Shown here piece after piece: positions 33,512 to 41,264 of a stretch of 64,000 nt of DNA. How positions within the stretch are numbered: the first letter of the stretch is position 1; each line of letters opens with the position of its first letter. Below the pieces are notes generated by a model, which saw only the letters and a list, made by a program, of their open reading frames with translations, was not told the origin of the DNA and did no database searches. The translations under genes were made by a program, and so were the position numbers. Source of the DNA: Synechococcus sp. HJ21-Hayes (lineage in GTDB: Bacteria > Cyanobacteriota > Cyanobacteriia > PCC-6307 > Cyanobiaceae); NCBI RefSeq assembly GCF_024345835.1, contig NZ_JAGQBW010000005.1, positions 104,047 through 168,046 of the forward strand. The letters are read 5' to 3'.

Positions 33512-34569
33512 TGGGCGATTCCCCGGCACCGGCTCCTGCCTCCTCGTCCGATCCGCTGGCCGAGCTGCGCCACGACCTCTGCACGCCCATCAATCAGATC
33601 CTGGGCTACAGCGAGCTGCTGGAGGAGGAGGTGGCCCAGGAGCATCCGCAGTTCGTGGACGATCTTCACCGCATTCAGCAGGCGGCCACCACGATGCTGA
33701 GTCTGGTGCGTGGCCGGATCACCGCCGAGGGTCTTGGCGTAGTCATCGATGCCTCGCCCGGGGCCGCGGCTATGGCCGAGGTCGCCACCGATCTTCCGGG
33801 CACCGGGGCCCCCAGCAGCGGCAAGGCTGAGCCGCTGGTGCGCCACCCCGAGCGGCTCGGCCGGATCCTGGCGGTCGACGACGATGCTCTCAACCTCGAT
33901 CTGCTGGCCCAGCGCCTCAGCCGCCAGGGGCACGTGGTGAGCACCGCCAGCGATGGCCTCGAGGCTCTGGAGAAGGCGCGGCAGCAGCCCCTCGATCTGG
34001 TGTTGCTCGACGTGATGATGCCCCACCTCGATGGCTACTGCACCCTGGCGGCCTTCAAGGCCGATGAACAACTGCGCCACATCCCGGTGATCATGATTAG
34101 CGCCCTCGATGAGCTCTCCAGCGTGGTGCGCTGCATCGAGGCCGGCGCCGAGGACTATCTGCCCAAGCCCTTCAACGCCACTCTGCTGCGGGCCCGCATC
34201 GGCGCCTGCCTGGAGAAGAAAGCCCTGCGGGATCAGGAGCTGCAGCTCTACAACAATCTGGTGACCAGCCAGCAGCGCCTGGCCCGCGAACTGGAGCAGG
34301 CCGATCGCTTCGTGGGGTCCCTGCCGGTCGAGGTGCGGCAGGAGCCCCAGCTGGCGCCGCTGCTGGCGGCCTTTGAGCGCATGTCGGGTGCGGTGTCGCG
34401 GCGGGAGACGGAGCTGCGGGCCACGATCCAGGAGCTGGAGATCAAGATCAGCCGCCAGGCCCTGTCCCGCCAGGTGGGCTCGATCGTGACCGATCCCTCC
34501 TTCTCCATCCTGGCCGAGCGGGCTCGGGCCATGCGAGCCCGCCGCGATGGCTGGGGTGCCGCCGCATGA
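33511..34569 (+). CDS. Response regulator with lone HisKA-like segment and a coiled-coil C-terminal module
   Basis: A 352-residue soluble protein. The N-terminus has a HisKA-like helix (RHDLCTPINQILGYSELLEEE region, His21) but no ATPase domain. A receiver domain follows (about 117-225) with Asp167 in LLDVMMPHLDG and Lys219 in DYLPKPF. The rest is a coiled coil (about 226-340), and residues 287-347 form a module also found at the end of the Cache-HAMP protein at 37029-38498. There is no DNA-binding or cyclase domain. The architecture suggests a scaffold or phosphotransfer protein. It overlaps crtB by 4 bp. Confidence 0.85.
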   Translation: MGDSPAPAPASSSDPLAELRHDLCTPINQILGYSELLEEEVAQEHPQFVDDLHRIQQAATTMLSLVRGRITAEGLGVVIDASPGAAAMAEVATDLPGTGAPSSGKAEPLVRHPERLGRILAVDDDALNLDLLAQRLSRQGHVVSTASDGLEALEKARQQPLDLVLLDVMMPHLDGYCTLAAFKADEQLRHIPVIMISALDELSSVVRCIEAGAEDYLPKPFNATLLRARIGACLEKKALRDQELQLYNNLVTSQQRLARELEQADRFVGSLPVEVRQEPQLAPLLAAFERMSGAVSRRETELRATIQELEIKISRQALSRQVGSIVTDPSFSILAERARAMRARRDGWGAAA

Positions 34570-35513
34570 CGTCGGCGCTCTGTCACCATGGCCAGCGTCC
34601 CAGTTGTGCTGCCGTGCTGCCCAGTCTCGAGCAGGCCTACGAGCAGTGCCGGCAGGAAACGGCCCAGTGGGCCAAGACCTTTTATTTGGGCACGCTGCTG
34701 ATGCCCCCGGCCAAGCGCCGGGCCATCTGGGCGATCTACGTGTGGTGCCGCCGCACCGATGAGCTGATGGACAGCACCGAGGCCCAGGCCCGGCCCCTGC
34801 AGGAGCTGGCGGACCGGTTGGATGCCTGGGAAGAGCGCACCCGTGAACTGTTCGACGGCCAAGTGCGCGATGGCCTCGATCTGGTGATGCGCGACACCCT
34901 CGAGCGCTATCCCCAGCCGCTGCAGCCCTACCTCGACATGATCGAGGGCCAGCGCATGGACCTGCGCCAGCACCGCTACGCCAGCTTCGAGGAGCTCGAG
35001 CTCTATTGCTACCGGGTGGCCGGCACAGTGGGGCTGATGACCCAGGAGGTCATGGGCCTCGATCCCGCCTACACCTCCGCCCCCTGGAGCGATGCCCCCG
35101 ACACCTCCGAGGCGGCGGTGGCCTTGGGCATCGCCAACCAGCTCACCAACATCCTGCGGGATGTGGGCGAGGATCGGGGCCGCGGCCGCATCTACCTGCC
35201 CCAGGACGACCTGGCCCGCTTCGGCTACAGCGAGGCCGAGCTGCTGGCGGGCGTGCTCAACGACAACTGGCGTGACCTGATGCGCTTCCAGGTGGAGCGG
35301 GCCCGGGCCTGGTTCAACCGCTCCGAGGCGGGGGTGCGCTGGCTGGCCCCCGATGCCCGCTGGCCCGTGTGGGCCTCGCTGCGGCTCTACCGGGGGATCC
35401 TCGATGTGATCGAGCAGCACAACTACGACGTGTTCAACAAGCGGGCCTACGTGCCCCGGGCCGGCAAACTCCTGGACCTGCCGCTCTCCTACGTGATCGC
35501 GCAGGCCCGATGA
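34566..35513 (+). CDS. crtB: Phytoene synthase
   Basis: A 315-residue isoprenoid synthase that condenses two geranylgeranyl-PP into phytoene. The first Asp-rich region is YVWCRRTDELMD, the second is LTNILRDVGEDRGRGRIYLP. QHRYASFEELELYCYRVAGTVG is typical. ATG 34566 lies in the stop of the preceding receiver gene (ATGA), and its own stop overlaps tolC (ATGA at 35510-35513). Thus crtB is embedded in a run of overlapping genes with signalling proteins and an outer-membrane channel. Confidence 0.95.
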   Translation: MTSALCHHGQRPSCAAVLPSLEQAYEQCRQETAQWAKTFYLGTLLMPPAKRRAIWAIYVWCRRTDELMDSTEAQARPLQELADRLDAWEERTRELFDGQVRDGLDLVMRDTLERYPQPLQPYLDMIEGQRMDLRQHRYASFEELELYCYRVAGTVGLMTQEVMGLDPAYTSAPWSDAPDTSEAAVALGIANQLTNILRDVGEDRGRGRIYLPQDDLARFGYSEAELLAGVLNDNWRDLMRFQVERARAWFNRSEAGVRWLAPDARWPVWASLRLYRGILDVIEQHNYDVFNKRAYVPRAGKLLDLPLSYVIAQAR

Positions 35514-37120
35514 ACCCGTTGATTCCCCTTCGCGCCATGGTGCCGTCCCGGGCCGCTTCCCTTCTCCTTGGTGTCGGCGGATTCTTGGCGGTGTGTTCTG
35601 CTCCGTTGGTGGCTGAGGCCCGGCCGGGTCAGCCCGAACCACCTCCGCCGCCCACCCAAACCGTGGAGAGCCTCGGCGCGGGTTGGCCCGCCGCGCAGCC
35701 GCTCCCCTCATCCGGCCTGAGCCCGATTGCGGCCGAGCAGTTGGGCAATCTGGATCTCACCAAGGCCGTAGAGCTGGCCCATCGCCGTAATCCGGTTGTT
35801 CGCCAAACCTATGAACAGCTGTTGGCTGCCCAGAACAGCCTCGGTGCCGCCTATGCCACCTGGTGGCCCGTGATCAATGCCAGCCTGAATGGCGGTCTTT
35901 ATGGCCAGCGCTCTTACTACAACTACACCGGCGCCCTCTCGGGGGTGGGTGCTCCTGCCTCAGGCGCCTATGCAAACGCGCAGGCCTTCAACAGCAGCTA
36001 CTTCCAGAGCCTGAACCAGTTTGATGTCAACTGGAATCTTTTTGATCCCGCCCGTACTCCTGCGATCTGGCAGAACAAATACCTGGTACGCCAGGCAGTT
36101 GACGGATATATCATTGCGCGCCGCGATAACAAGCTGCGCACAGAAGAGGCGTATATCAACCTGCAGCGGGCGATTGCGAAAACTCTCACCGGCCAGCAGC
36201 TGGTTGCCAATGATCAATTGCTTTATCGGCTGGCTCAGTCGCGAGTGAAGCTTGGCGTGGCCTCGAACCTGGAGCTGGCGAAGCAGGAGACCGTCCTGAA
36301 AACCGATCAAGTGAACCTGGTGAATGCCCAGCAGAACACGCAGGTGGCCCAGGCAGATTTGGCAGAACTGCTGAACGATGTGAACGCTGCGGCTTTGCGT
36401 CCGTCAGTCCCCTTGGCGCCTCTTGGAAGTTGGACTCAACCCCTTGAAGCCACATTGAGTTCGGCGATGGCCTATCGCAAGGTGATCGAGCAGCAGCTCA
36501 CGGCTGTGAAGATTAATGAGGCCCAAGCCCAGATTGAACTGGCTGTGTATCGCCCAACAATTGCCCTGGTGAATTCGCTTTACTGGACCAAGGGCGTGGG
36601 TTACACAGCCTTGGGCCCTCCTTGGGTACAGAACGCTCGCACCGACTTCTGGAATGGCGCCACTGCTCTTCAGATCACGTTTACCGGTTTTGACGGCGGC
36701 CAGGCCCGCATGAACGCCGCTGCATCACTGCGCAAAGCACGGGCGGCCGAGGCCCAGGTGCAGTCCGCGGTCAACCAGGTGCGTCGCGAGGTCCAGACCT
36801 ATTACGCCCAATCGCAGCTGGGCCGTGAAGCCGTGCTGCTGGCCTCGGCCCGAGTACGTTCCGCCACCGAGGCCCTACGGCTCCAAACCCTACGTTTCAA
36901 TGCCGGTTACGGCACTATTACCGATGTTGTGCAAGCCCAGCAAGACCTCACCCAGGCGGTGGGGGTCTACATCGATCAGCTCGCTGACTACAACATTGCC
37001 CTGGTCAGCTTGGCCCGTGCCAGTGGTCTCAGTTATCAGGATGATCCTCAATTGATTCAGCAGGTGGGCAATCCCCTGGAGCGGCTGCGCTTGCCGGGTC
37101 GTCTGGCGAAGTTGGGTTGA
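35510..37120 (+). CDS. tolC: TolC-family outer membrane protein
   Basis: A 536-residue outer-membrane efflux protein. The N-terminal signal peptide ends near LVAEA-RP (about residue 37). A Pro-rich stretch is followed by two long repeats of the OEP fold, with LTKAVELAHRRNPVVRQTYEQL starting the first, and LRFNAGYGTITDVVQAQQDLTQA typical of the second. TolC channels work with DevBCA-type or RND pumps to export glycolipids, proteins or toxins. ATG 35510 overlaps the crtB stop. The last 92 bp are antisense to the convergent Cache-HAMP gene. Confidence 0.92.
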   Translation: MNPLIPLRAMVPSRAASLLLGVGGFLAVCSAPLVAEARPGQPEPPPPPTQTVESLGAGWPAAQPLPSSGLSPIAAEQLGNLDLTKAVELAHRRNPVVRQTYEQLLAAQNSLGAAYATWWPVINASLNGGLYGQRSYYNYTGALSGVGAPASGAYANAQAFNSSYFQSLNQFDVNWNLFDPARTPAIWQNKYLVRQAVDGYIIARRDNKLRTEEAYINLQRAIAKTLTGQQLVANDQLLYRLAQSRVKLGVASNLELAKQETVLKTDQVNLVNAQQNTQVAQADLAELLNDVNAAALRPSVPLAPLGSWTQPLEATLSSAMAYRKVIEQQLTAVKINEAQAQIELAVYRPTIALVNSLYWTKGVGYTALGPPWVQNARTDFWNGATALQITFTGFDGGQARMNAAASLRKARAAEAQVQSAVNQVRREVQTYYAQSQLGREAVLLASARVRSATEALRLQTLRFNAGYGTITDVVQAQQDLTQAVGVYIDQLADYNIALVSLARASGLSYQDDPQLIQQVGNPLERLRLPGRLAKLG

Positions 37121-38498
37121 GTTGCCCCTTGCGACGGGCCCGCATTTGTCGGGCTCGCTCGTTGAGGGCGCTGAAGGTGGGGTTGGCCGTGATCGAGCAC
37201 ACCTGGCCATGGAGGGTCTGCGCGTTGATGTCGATTTCCAGGGTGCGGATTCGGGCTTTCAACGAATCCTCTCGGTCGGCCACCGCTCCAGACATGCGGT
37301 TGAAGGCCTGGACAAGCCGTCCCAGGGCGTCATCGCTCGGGTAGGTCAGAGGGATGCACGAGTCGCCAGCCGCAATGCTGTCGGCGGCGCTGGCCAGGGC
37401 CCGTAGCTCCTGCTTGATGCCCTTGGTGATGCGCCAGGCGGCCGTGGCGCAGCCGGCCAGCAACAGCGCCGTGGCCACCACGAGCAGTTGCAGCATGTGG
37501 ACCGTCGCCTGGCGGAGCGGTAGGAGGGTGCGATCGAGTAGGGTCTCCTCCACCAGAATCACCGCCACCCAGTTCCAGGAGGGGAAGGTGGCGATGAAGA
37601 GTCGTTGGGGCTTGGCCGGCTGGCCAGTTGTGCTGGGCGTTAGGAGGGCGCGTTCATTCAGCGTGCCCTGCCGCTGGGCTCCGGGGTGAGGAATGCCTCC
37701 GCTGCGAAGCATCGCCTGGCGCAGGGTCTCGCAGGTGCCTACGGCGGGTCGGGAAAAACTACAGAAGAGCTCCCCCCTGGCGTCATAACCGAAGAAGGCC
37801 ACGAGGTGGTTCTTGTAGGGGAAGAGCTGGGCACTGCTGTTCAGCACCTGGTTGGCGGCATCGGTGCGTACGCTCACCGCTAGGAGGATTCGCTGGGGCT
37901 GTGTCGGGCTCTGCAGCGGGATGAGCCGTGTCATCCGCCAGAAGCCATCGCGATGAAGCATGGTGTTGCGGGAGGCGAAACTGCCGCTTGGCAGCTGAAC
38001 GATCTCCTGCATTTCTTCCACGCTCGCGGCAGGAGGCACCCAGCCGGCGGCGAGAGCCTTCCCCTGGCTGTCCACACCGGCCAGGCGCCGCCAGATGCCA
38101 CGGGGATCCTTGTAGTAGATCGAGGAGGATTCGGTGGGAATGGAGAGTGGCTGGGCCAGGGTGGCGTTCAGCAGCTTCGGTCCCTTGGCTGGATCGAGGG
38201 CTTGCCCCTGCCAGAACAGTTGTCCGCTGGAGTTGGCTGTGAGCTGGTTGCGGATCTGGCTGCTGAGGTTATCGGCATCGCGAGCCAGTTGTTGGGCAAT
38301 TCCCTCGGACTCGCTCTGAATGATGCGGGTGGCGAGCAGCAGGTTGGTGCGGTTGTCCTGATCGAACAGGCTGGTGAGCTCCAGCTTGGCTGTCTGTGCC
38401 AGCTCCACCACGGTGGTGGCGGAAAGGGCCAGAAAGATGCCCAGGCCCACGATTGGGCCTGTGACTCCCAGGGCCATCAGGCGAACGGAAAGACGCAT
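37029..38498 (-). CDS. Cache-HAMP membrane receptor with no catalytic output domain
   Basis: A 489-residue membrane protein: TM1 (about 6-27), a large extracytoplasmic Cache-like sensor (about 30-330), TM2 (335-355, LQLLVVATALLLAGC), a HAMP domain (about 356-405), a coiled coil, and a conserved C-terminal module (398-458). It has no kinase, cyclase or methyl-accepting domain. The module matches the end of the receiver protein at 33511-34569. The last 31 residues are encoded antisense to tolC, over a 92 bp overlap. ATG 38498 is chosen because the first helix follows at once; upstream starts lack membrane character. It is divergent from the MinD-like gene (67 bp). Confidence 0.83.
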   Translation of the reverse strand: MRLSVRLMALGVTGPIVGLGIFLALSATTVVELAQTAKLELTSLFDQDNRTNLLLATRIIQSESEGIAQQLARDADNLSSQIRNQLTANSSGQLFWQGQALDPAKGPKLLNATLAQPLSIPTESSSIYYKDPRGIWRRLAGVDSQGKALAAGWVPPAASVEEMQEIVQLPSGSFASRNTMLHRDGFWRMTRLIPLQSPTQPQRILLAVSVRTDAANQVLNSSAQLFPYKNHLVAFFGYDARGELFCSFSRPAVGTCETLRQAMLRSGGIPHPGAQRQGTLNERALLTPSTTGQPAKPQRLFIATFPSWNWVAVILVEETLLDRTLLPLRQATVHMLQLLVVATALLLAGCATAAWRITKGIKQELRALASAADSIAAGDSCIPLTYPSDDALGRLVQAFNRMSGAVADREDSLKARIRTLEIDINAQTLHGQVCSITANPTFSALNERARQMRARRKGQLNPTSPDDPASAAAPGDCPPAESIEDHPDN

Positions 38499-38565
38499 GC
38501 GCGGCCGCCGGGAAGGTTTGGATGGCAGTCCTACCATCAGCGCGAGCGCTGCAGTTCTGCAAGGC

Positions 38566-39330
38566 ATGGCCCAGATCCTCGCGATCCACTCCTTTCGGGG
38601 CGGCACCGGTAAATCCAACCTGACGGCGAACCTTGCGACCGCTTTGGCGCTGCAGGGCAAGCGGGTTGCGGTTATCGACACCGACCTGGCCTCGCCGGGG
38701 GTGCATGTGCTGTTTGGATTCACTCCTGACCCCGGCCAGCCCACCCTCAACGACTACCTACAGGGCGATGTGCCGATCGTTAAGTGTGCCCACGAGGTCA
38801 CGCCTGAACCGGTGAAGAAGGCCCATGGCCACATCTGGTTGGTGCCGGCTTCCATGGATAGTGATCGCATTGCCAGGCTGCTGCGGGAGGGCTATCAGGT
38901 CGAGAAGCTGAACGATGCCCTGTTCAGTCTCAGTGAGAGCCTCCACCTGGATCTGCTGCTGATCGACACCCACCCCGGCATCAATGAGGAGACCCTGCTC
39001 TCCACCGCGATTGCCGATTGCCTGTTGGTGGTGATGCGGCCCGACAGCCAGGATTATCTCGGCACCGCTGTTGCGATCGAGGTGGCTGAGCGGCTGGATG
39101 TGCCCGCCATTCGCATGGTGGTGAACAAGCTGCCTCAGCACTTCGATACGGAGCAGGTGCGAGAGCGGGTTGCCAGTAGCTATGGCGTACCGATTGGGGC
39201 ATTGCTCCCTCTCAGCGAGGATTTGCTCACACTCGCCAGTGGCGGGCTAGCGGTGCTCAGTTATCCCACCCATCCCTGGAGCGAGCAGGTGCGGGGCCTG
39301 GCCAGCGAACTGCTGGACAGTGTGCTTTGA
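38566..39330 (+). CDS. MinD/ParA-like ATPase with atypical Walker A
   Basis: A 254-residue P-loop ATPase of the SIMIBI/MinD-ParA type. The deviant Walker A is FRGGTGKSN, where Arg11 stands in place of the usual signature Lys (KGGxGK); Lys16 is present. Walker A' is VIDTDLASPGVH and Walker B is LLLIDTHPGIN. Such ATPases position proteins, receptors or compartments by dimerising on membranes or DNA. I see no MinD-type C-terminal amphipathic helix. It is divergent from the Cache-HAMP receptor and 3 bp upstream of a small partner gene. The start ATG 38566 fits the fold. Confidence 0.88.
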   Translation: MAQILAIHSFRGGTGKSNLTANLATALALQGKRVAVIDTDLASPGVHVLFGFTPDPGQPTLNDYLQGDVPIVKCAHEVTPEPVKKAHGHIWLVPASMDSDRIARLLREGYQVEKLNDALFSLSESLHLDLLLIDTHPGINEETLLSTAIADCLLVVMRPDSQDYLGTAVAIEVAERLDVPAIRMVVNKLPQHFDTEQVRERVASSYGVPIGALLPLSEDLLTLASGGLAVLSYPTHPWSEQVRGLASELLDSVL

Positions 39331-39333
39331 CCC

Positions 39334-39594
39334 ATGCTGAGCATCGATCTCGACAGTCTCCCCAGTGGCCCCCTGTCCATGGCTGGCTTGCTCTCCATCG
39401 AGCCTGCCGAATTGCGTCGCTTGCTGAAGGGTGGCCTGCGGCGTGGGCTCAGCACGGATGATCTGCAGGCTCTGCTGGAGCAGGAGTGGCAGAGTGGCAT
39501 GGATGCCCCACCGGTGCAGGCCTTACTGGCTGCACTCCAGCAACGGGGCTGGTTCAGTTGGGAGGGTGATCGCTGGAAGACTCACCTGGGTTAG
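39334..39594 (+). CDS. Small partner of the MinD-like ATPase (unknown function)
   Basis: An 86-residue soluble, mostly helical protein that begins 3 bp after the MinD-like gene, so it is very likely co-translated. Two segments stand out: IEPAELRRLLKGGLRRGLSTDDL and LLAALQQRGWFSWEGDRWKTHLG. The second resembles the end of a small winged-helix domain. No family is recognised. By analogy with other ParA-type systems (ParB, McdB, CheW-like partners), a small downstream gene often encodes the cargo adaptor; that is inference. Confidence 0.65.
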   Translation: MLSIDLDSLPSGPLSMAGLLSIEPAELRRLLKGGLRRGLSTDDLQALLEQEWQSGMDAPPVQALLAALQQRGWFSWEGDRWKTHLG

Positions 39595-39651
39595 GGCTCT
39601 TGTGCTACAGCTTTGCCCAGGTAACCGTCCAAGGGCTGGCCCTGAGCTGCG

Positions 39652-40716
39652 ATGAAATTGCTGGATTCCTGGTACGCCGTTGCATTGGCGTCATCCCTGA
39701 AGCCCGAGCAGCCTTTGGCAGTCCAACTGCACGGTGAGCGCTTTGCCCTCTGGCGAGATGCCAGCGGTGGTGTAGCTGCGTTGCTAGATCGTTGCCCCCA
39801 CAAGGGAGCCTCGTTGAGTGCTGGCCGGGTGAACGCTGGGGTGATCGCCTGTGGCTATCACGGCTGGTGTTTTGGTGCCGATGGCCACTGCAGCAGCATT
39901 CCCGCCCAGCACACCGGTGAACCGATGCCTCGCCGGGCCCATACCCGGGCGGTGCACTGCCGTGAGGGCTACGGCTTCCTCTGGCTGTGGTGGCCCCGCG
40001 ACCCGCAGTCTCCTCTGCCCGCAGCCGCTGCTCTGCCACCGCTGCCGCCGGTGGGGCCTGTGCCTGAGGCCGGCGATCCCGAGTGGCGCAACCTTGAGGG
40101 TCAGGTGGAGTGGCAGGCCCACTGGCTGCGGGTACTGGAGGCTTTCATGGACCTGACCCATGCTCCCTTTGTGCATTCCGGCAGCTTCGGTGCCATGGCG
40201 CCCGATCAGCTGATGCCCGAGGAGCAGTGGGTGCAGGACGACAGCCTCTACGAGCGGGTGCTCGCTCCTCGCGACCGTCACTATCGCGCTGACCAGGGTC
40301 GCGGTTTGTGGGCCTTGTTCAATGGGGATGAGAGGCCTGACGACAAGGCGGCTGGTACAGCTGGCGATGCCGGTGTGCAACACATTCAATTGTGGCTTGC
40401 CAATGTGTCGCTGGTTCGGGTGGTGTTCGGAGATTTCCGCATTTCGCTGCTCACGGCCCACGTGCCCATCGATGACGGCCAGACCCTCAACCTGTGGCGC
40501 CATTTCCGTTCCTTCTTGCGAACTCCCCTGGCCGATGGCAATGCCCGCGGCCGGGTGGAACGCTTCATGGCCGAAGACCAGCGCATGGTGGAAACTCTCA
40601 CCCCCCGGGAGCCCGATGTGGACGGCCGGGGCGACCTGCTGCTGGCCAGCGACGCCATGACCTTGGGCCTGCGCAAACTGCTGCGCGATAAGCGCAGCAG
40701 CGGCCTGTTGGTGTGA
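39652..40716 (+). CDS. Rieske non-heme iron oxygenase (pheophorbide a oxygenase-like family)
   Basis: A 354-residue oxygenase. The Rieske [2Fe-2S] ligands are Cys48 and His50 (CPHKGASLS) and Cys67 and His70 (CGYHGW). The mononuclear iron motif is at 163-175 (EAFMDLTHAPFVH, with His170 and His175) and Asp167 bridges. The family includes pheophorbide a oxygenase, chlorophyllide a oxygenase and Tic55-like proteins, and also vanillate demethylases. No C-terminal membrane helix of the PaO kind is visible. The substrate is unknown; a VOC-family gene follows after 101 bp. Confidence 0.85.
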   Translation: MKLLDSWYAVALASSLKPEQPLAVQLHGERFALWRDASGGVAALLDRCPHKGASLSAGRVNAGVIACGYHGWCFGADGHCSSIPAQHTGEPMPRRAHTRAVHCREGYGFLWLWWPRDPQSPLPAAAALPPLPPVGPVPEAGDPEWRNLEGQVEWQAHWLRVLEAFMDLTHAPFVHSGSFGAMAPDQLMPEEQWVQDDSLYERVLAPRDRHYRADQGRGLWALFNGDERPDDKAAGTAGDAGVQHIQLWLANVSLVRVVFGDFRISLLTAHVPIDDGQTLNLWRHFRSFLRTPLADGNARGRVERFMAEDQRMVETLTPREPDVDGRGDLLLASDAMTLGLRKLLRDKRSSGLLV

Positions 40717-40817
40717 ACCGATTGTGGGACCCTGTTTGTTGATCTCGCTGGAATCGGCTGGCTGATTTCAGCTCGCCTGCTCTCATCTGTCTGCTTCTGA
40801 ACATCCGTTGACTCGCG

Positions 40818-41264
40818 ATGAGCTCCCCTCCCGACAGCTTCGCTATTGCAACCACCGCTCTGCCGATCGAGGCCCTCGATCACGTGGCCCTCACGGTGCG
40901 GGATCCCCAAGCCTCGCTTGAGTGGTATGAGCGGGTGCTGGGATTTTTGCCAGCGGCGATGGAGGGCTTAGAGAGTGGCCCTCCCTACATCCTTCGGGTG
41001 TCCTCCGGCTGCTATCTGAACCTCTTCCCCGCTGATTCGGCTACCCCTGAACCGGCGCCTGATCACAACACCATTGCCATGCGCCATGTGGCCTTTCGTG
41101 TCACCTATGCCCGCATGGCAGATGTGGAAGAGGAGCTGAAACGGCGTGGTCAGCAGGTGATGGCCTTTGATTACGGCCCTCGCTGCCGTTCCCTGTTCGT
41201 GAGCGACCCGGATGGCCACCAAGTGGAGCTGATTGGCTACGGCGAGGGAGTGTTCACGGCCTGA
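40818..41264 (+). CDS. VOC-family (glyoxalase/bleomycin-resistance fold) protein
   Basis: A 148-residue protein with two beta-alpha-beta-beta-beta units. The first begins EALDHVALTVRDPQASLEWYERVLGF, the second has HVAFRVTYARMADVEEEL, and the C-terminus has SLFVSDPDGHQVELIGYGEG with the usual metal Glu. Members include glyoxalase I and extradiol dioxygenases, and the exact reaction cannot be told. It lies 101 bp after the Rieske gene and overlaps the convergent MFS gene by 28 bp. Confidence 0.85.
   Translation: MSSPPDSFAIATTALPIEALDHVALTVRDPQASLEWYERVLGFLPAAMEGLESGPPYILRVSSGCYLNLFPADSATPEPAPDHNTIAMRHVAFRVTYARMADVEEELKRRGQQVMAFDYGPRCRSLFVSDPDGHQVELIGYGEGVFTA

Noticed and set aside
34248..35711. 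A 487-codon open frame on the minus strand across crtB and tolC
   Set aside because: It is a shadow of crtB. It has the Gly/His/Val bias of antisense GC-rich frames and covers clear coding sequence on the other strand.
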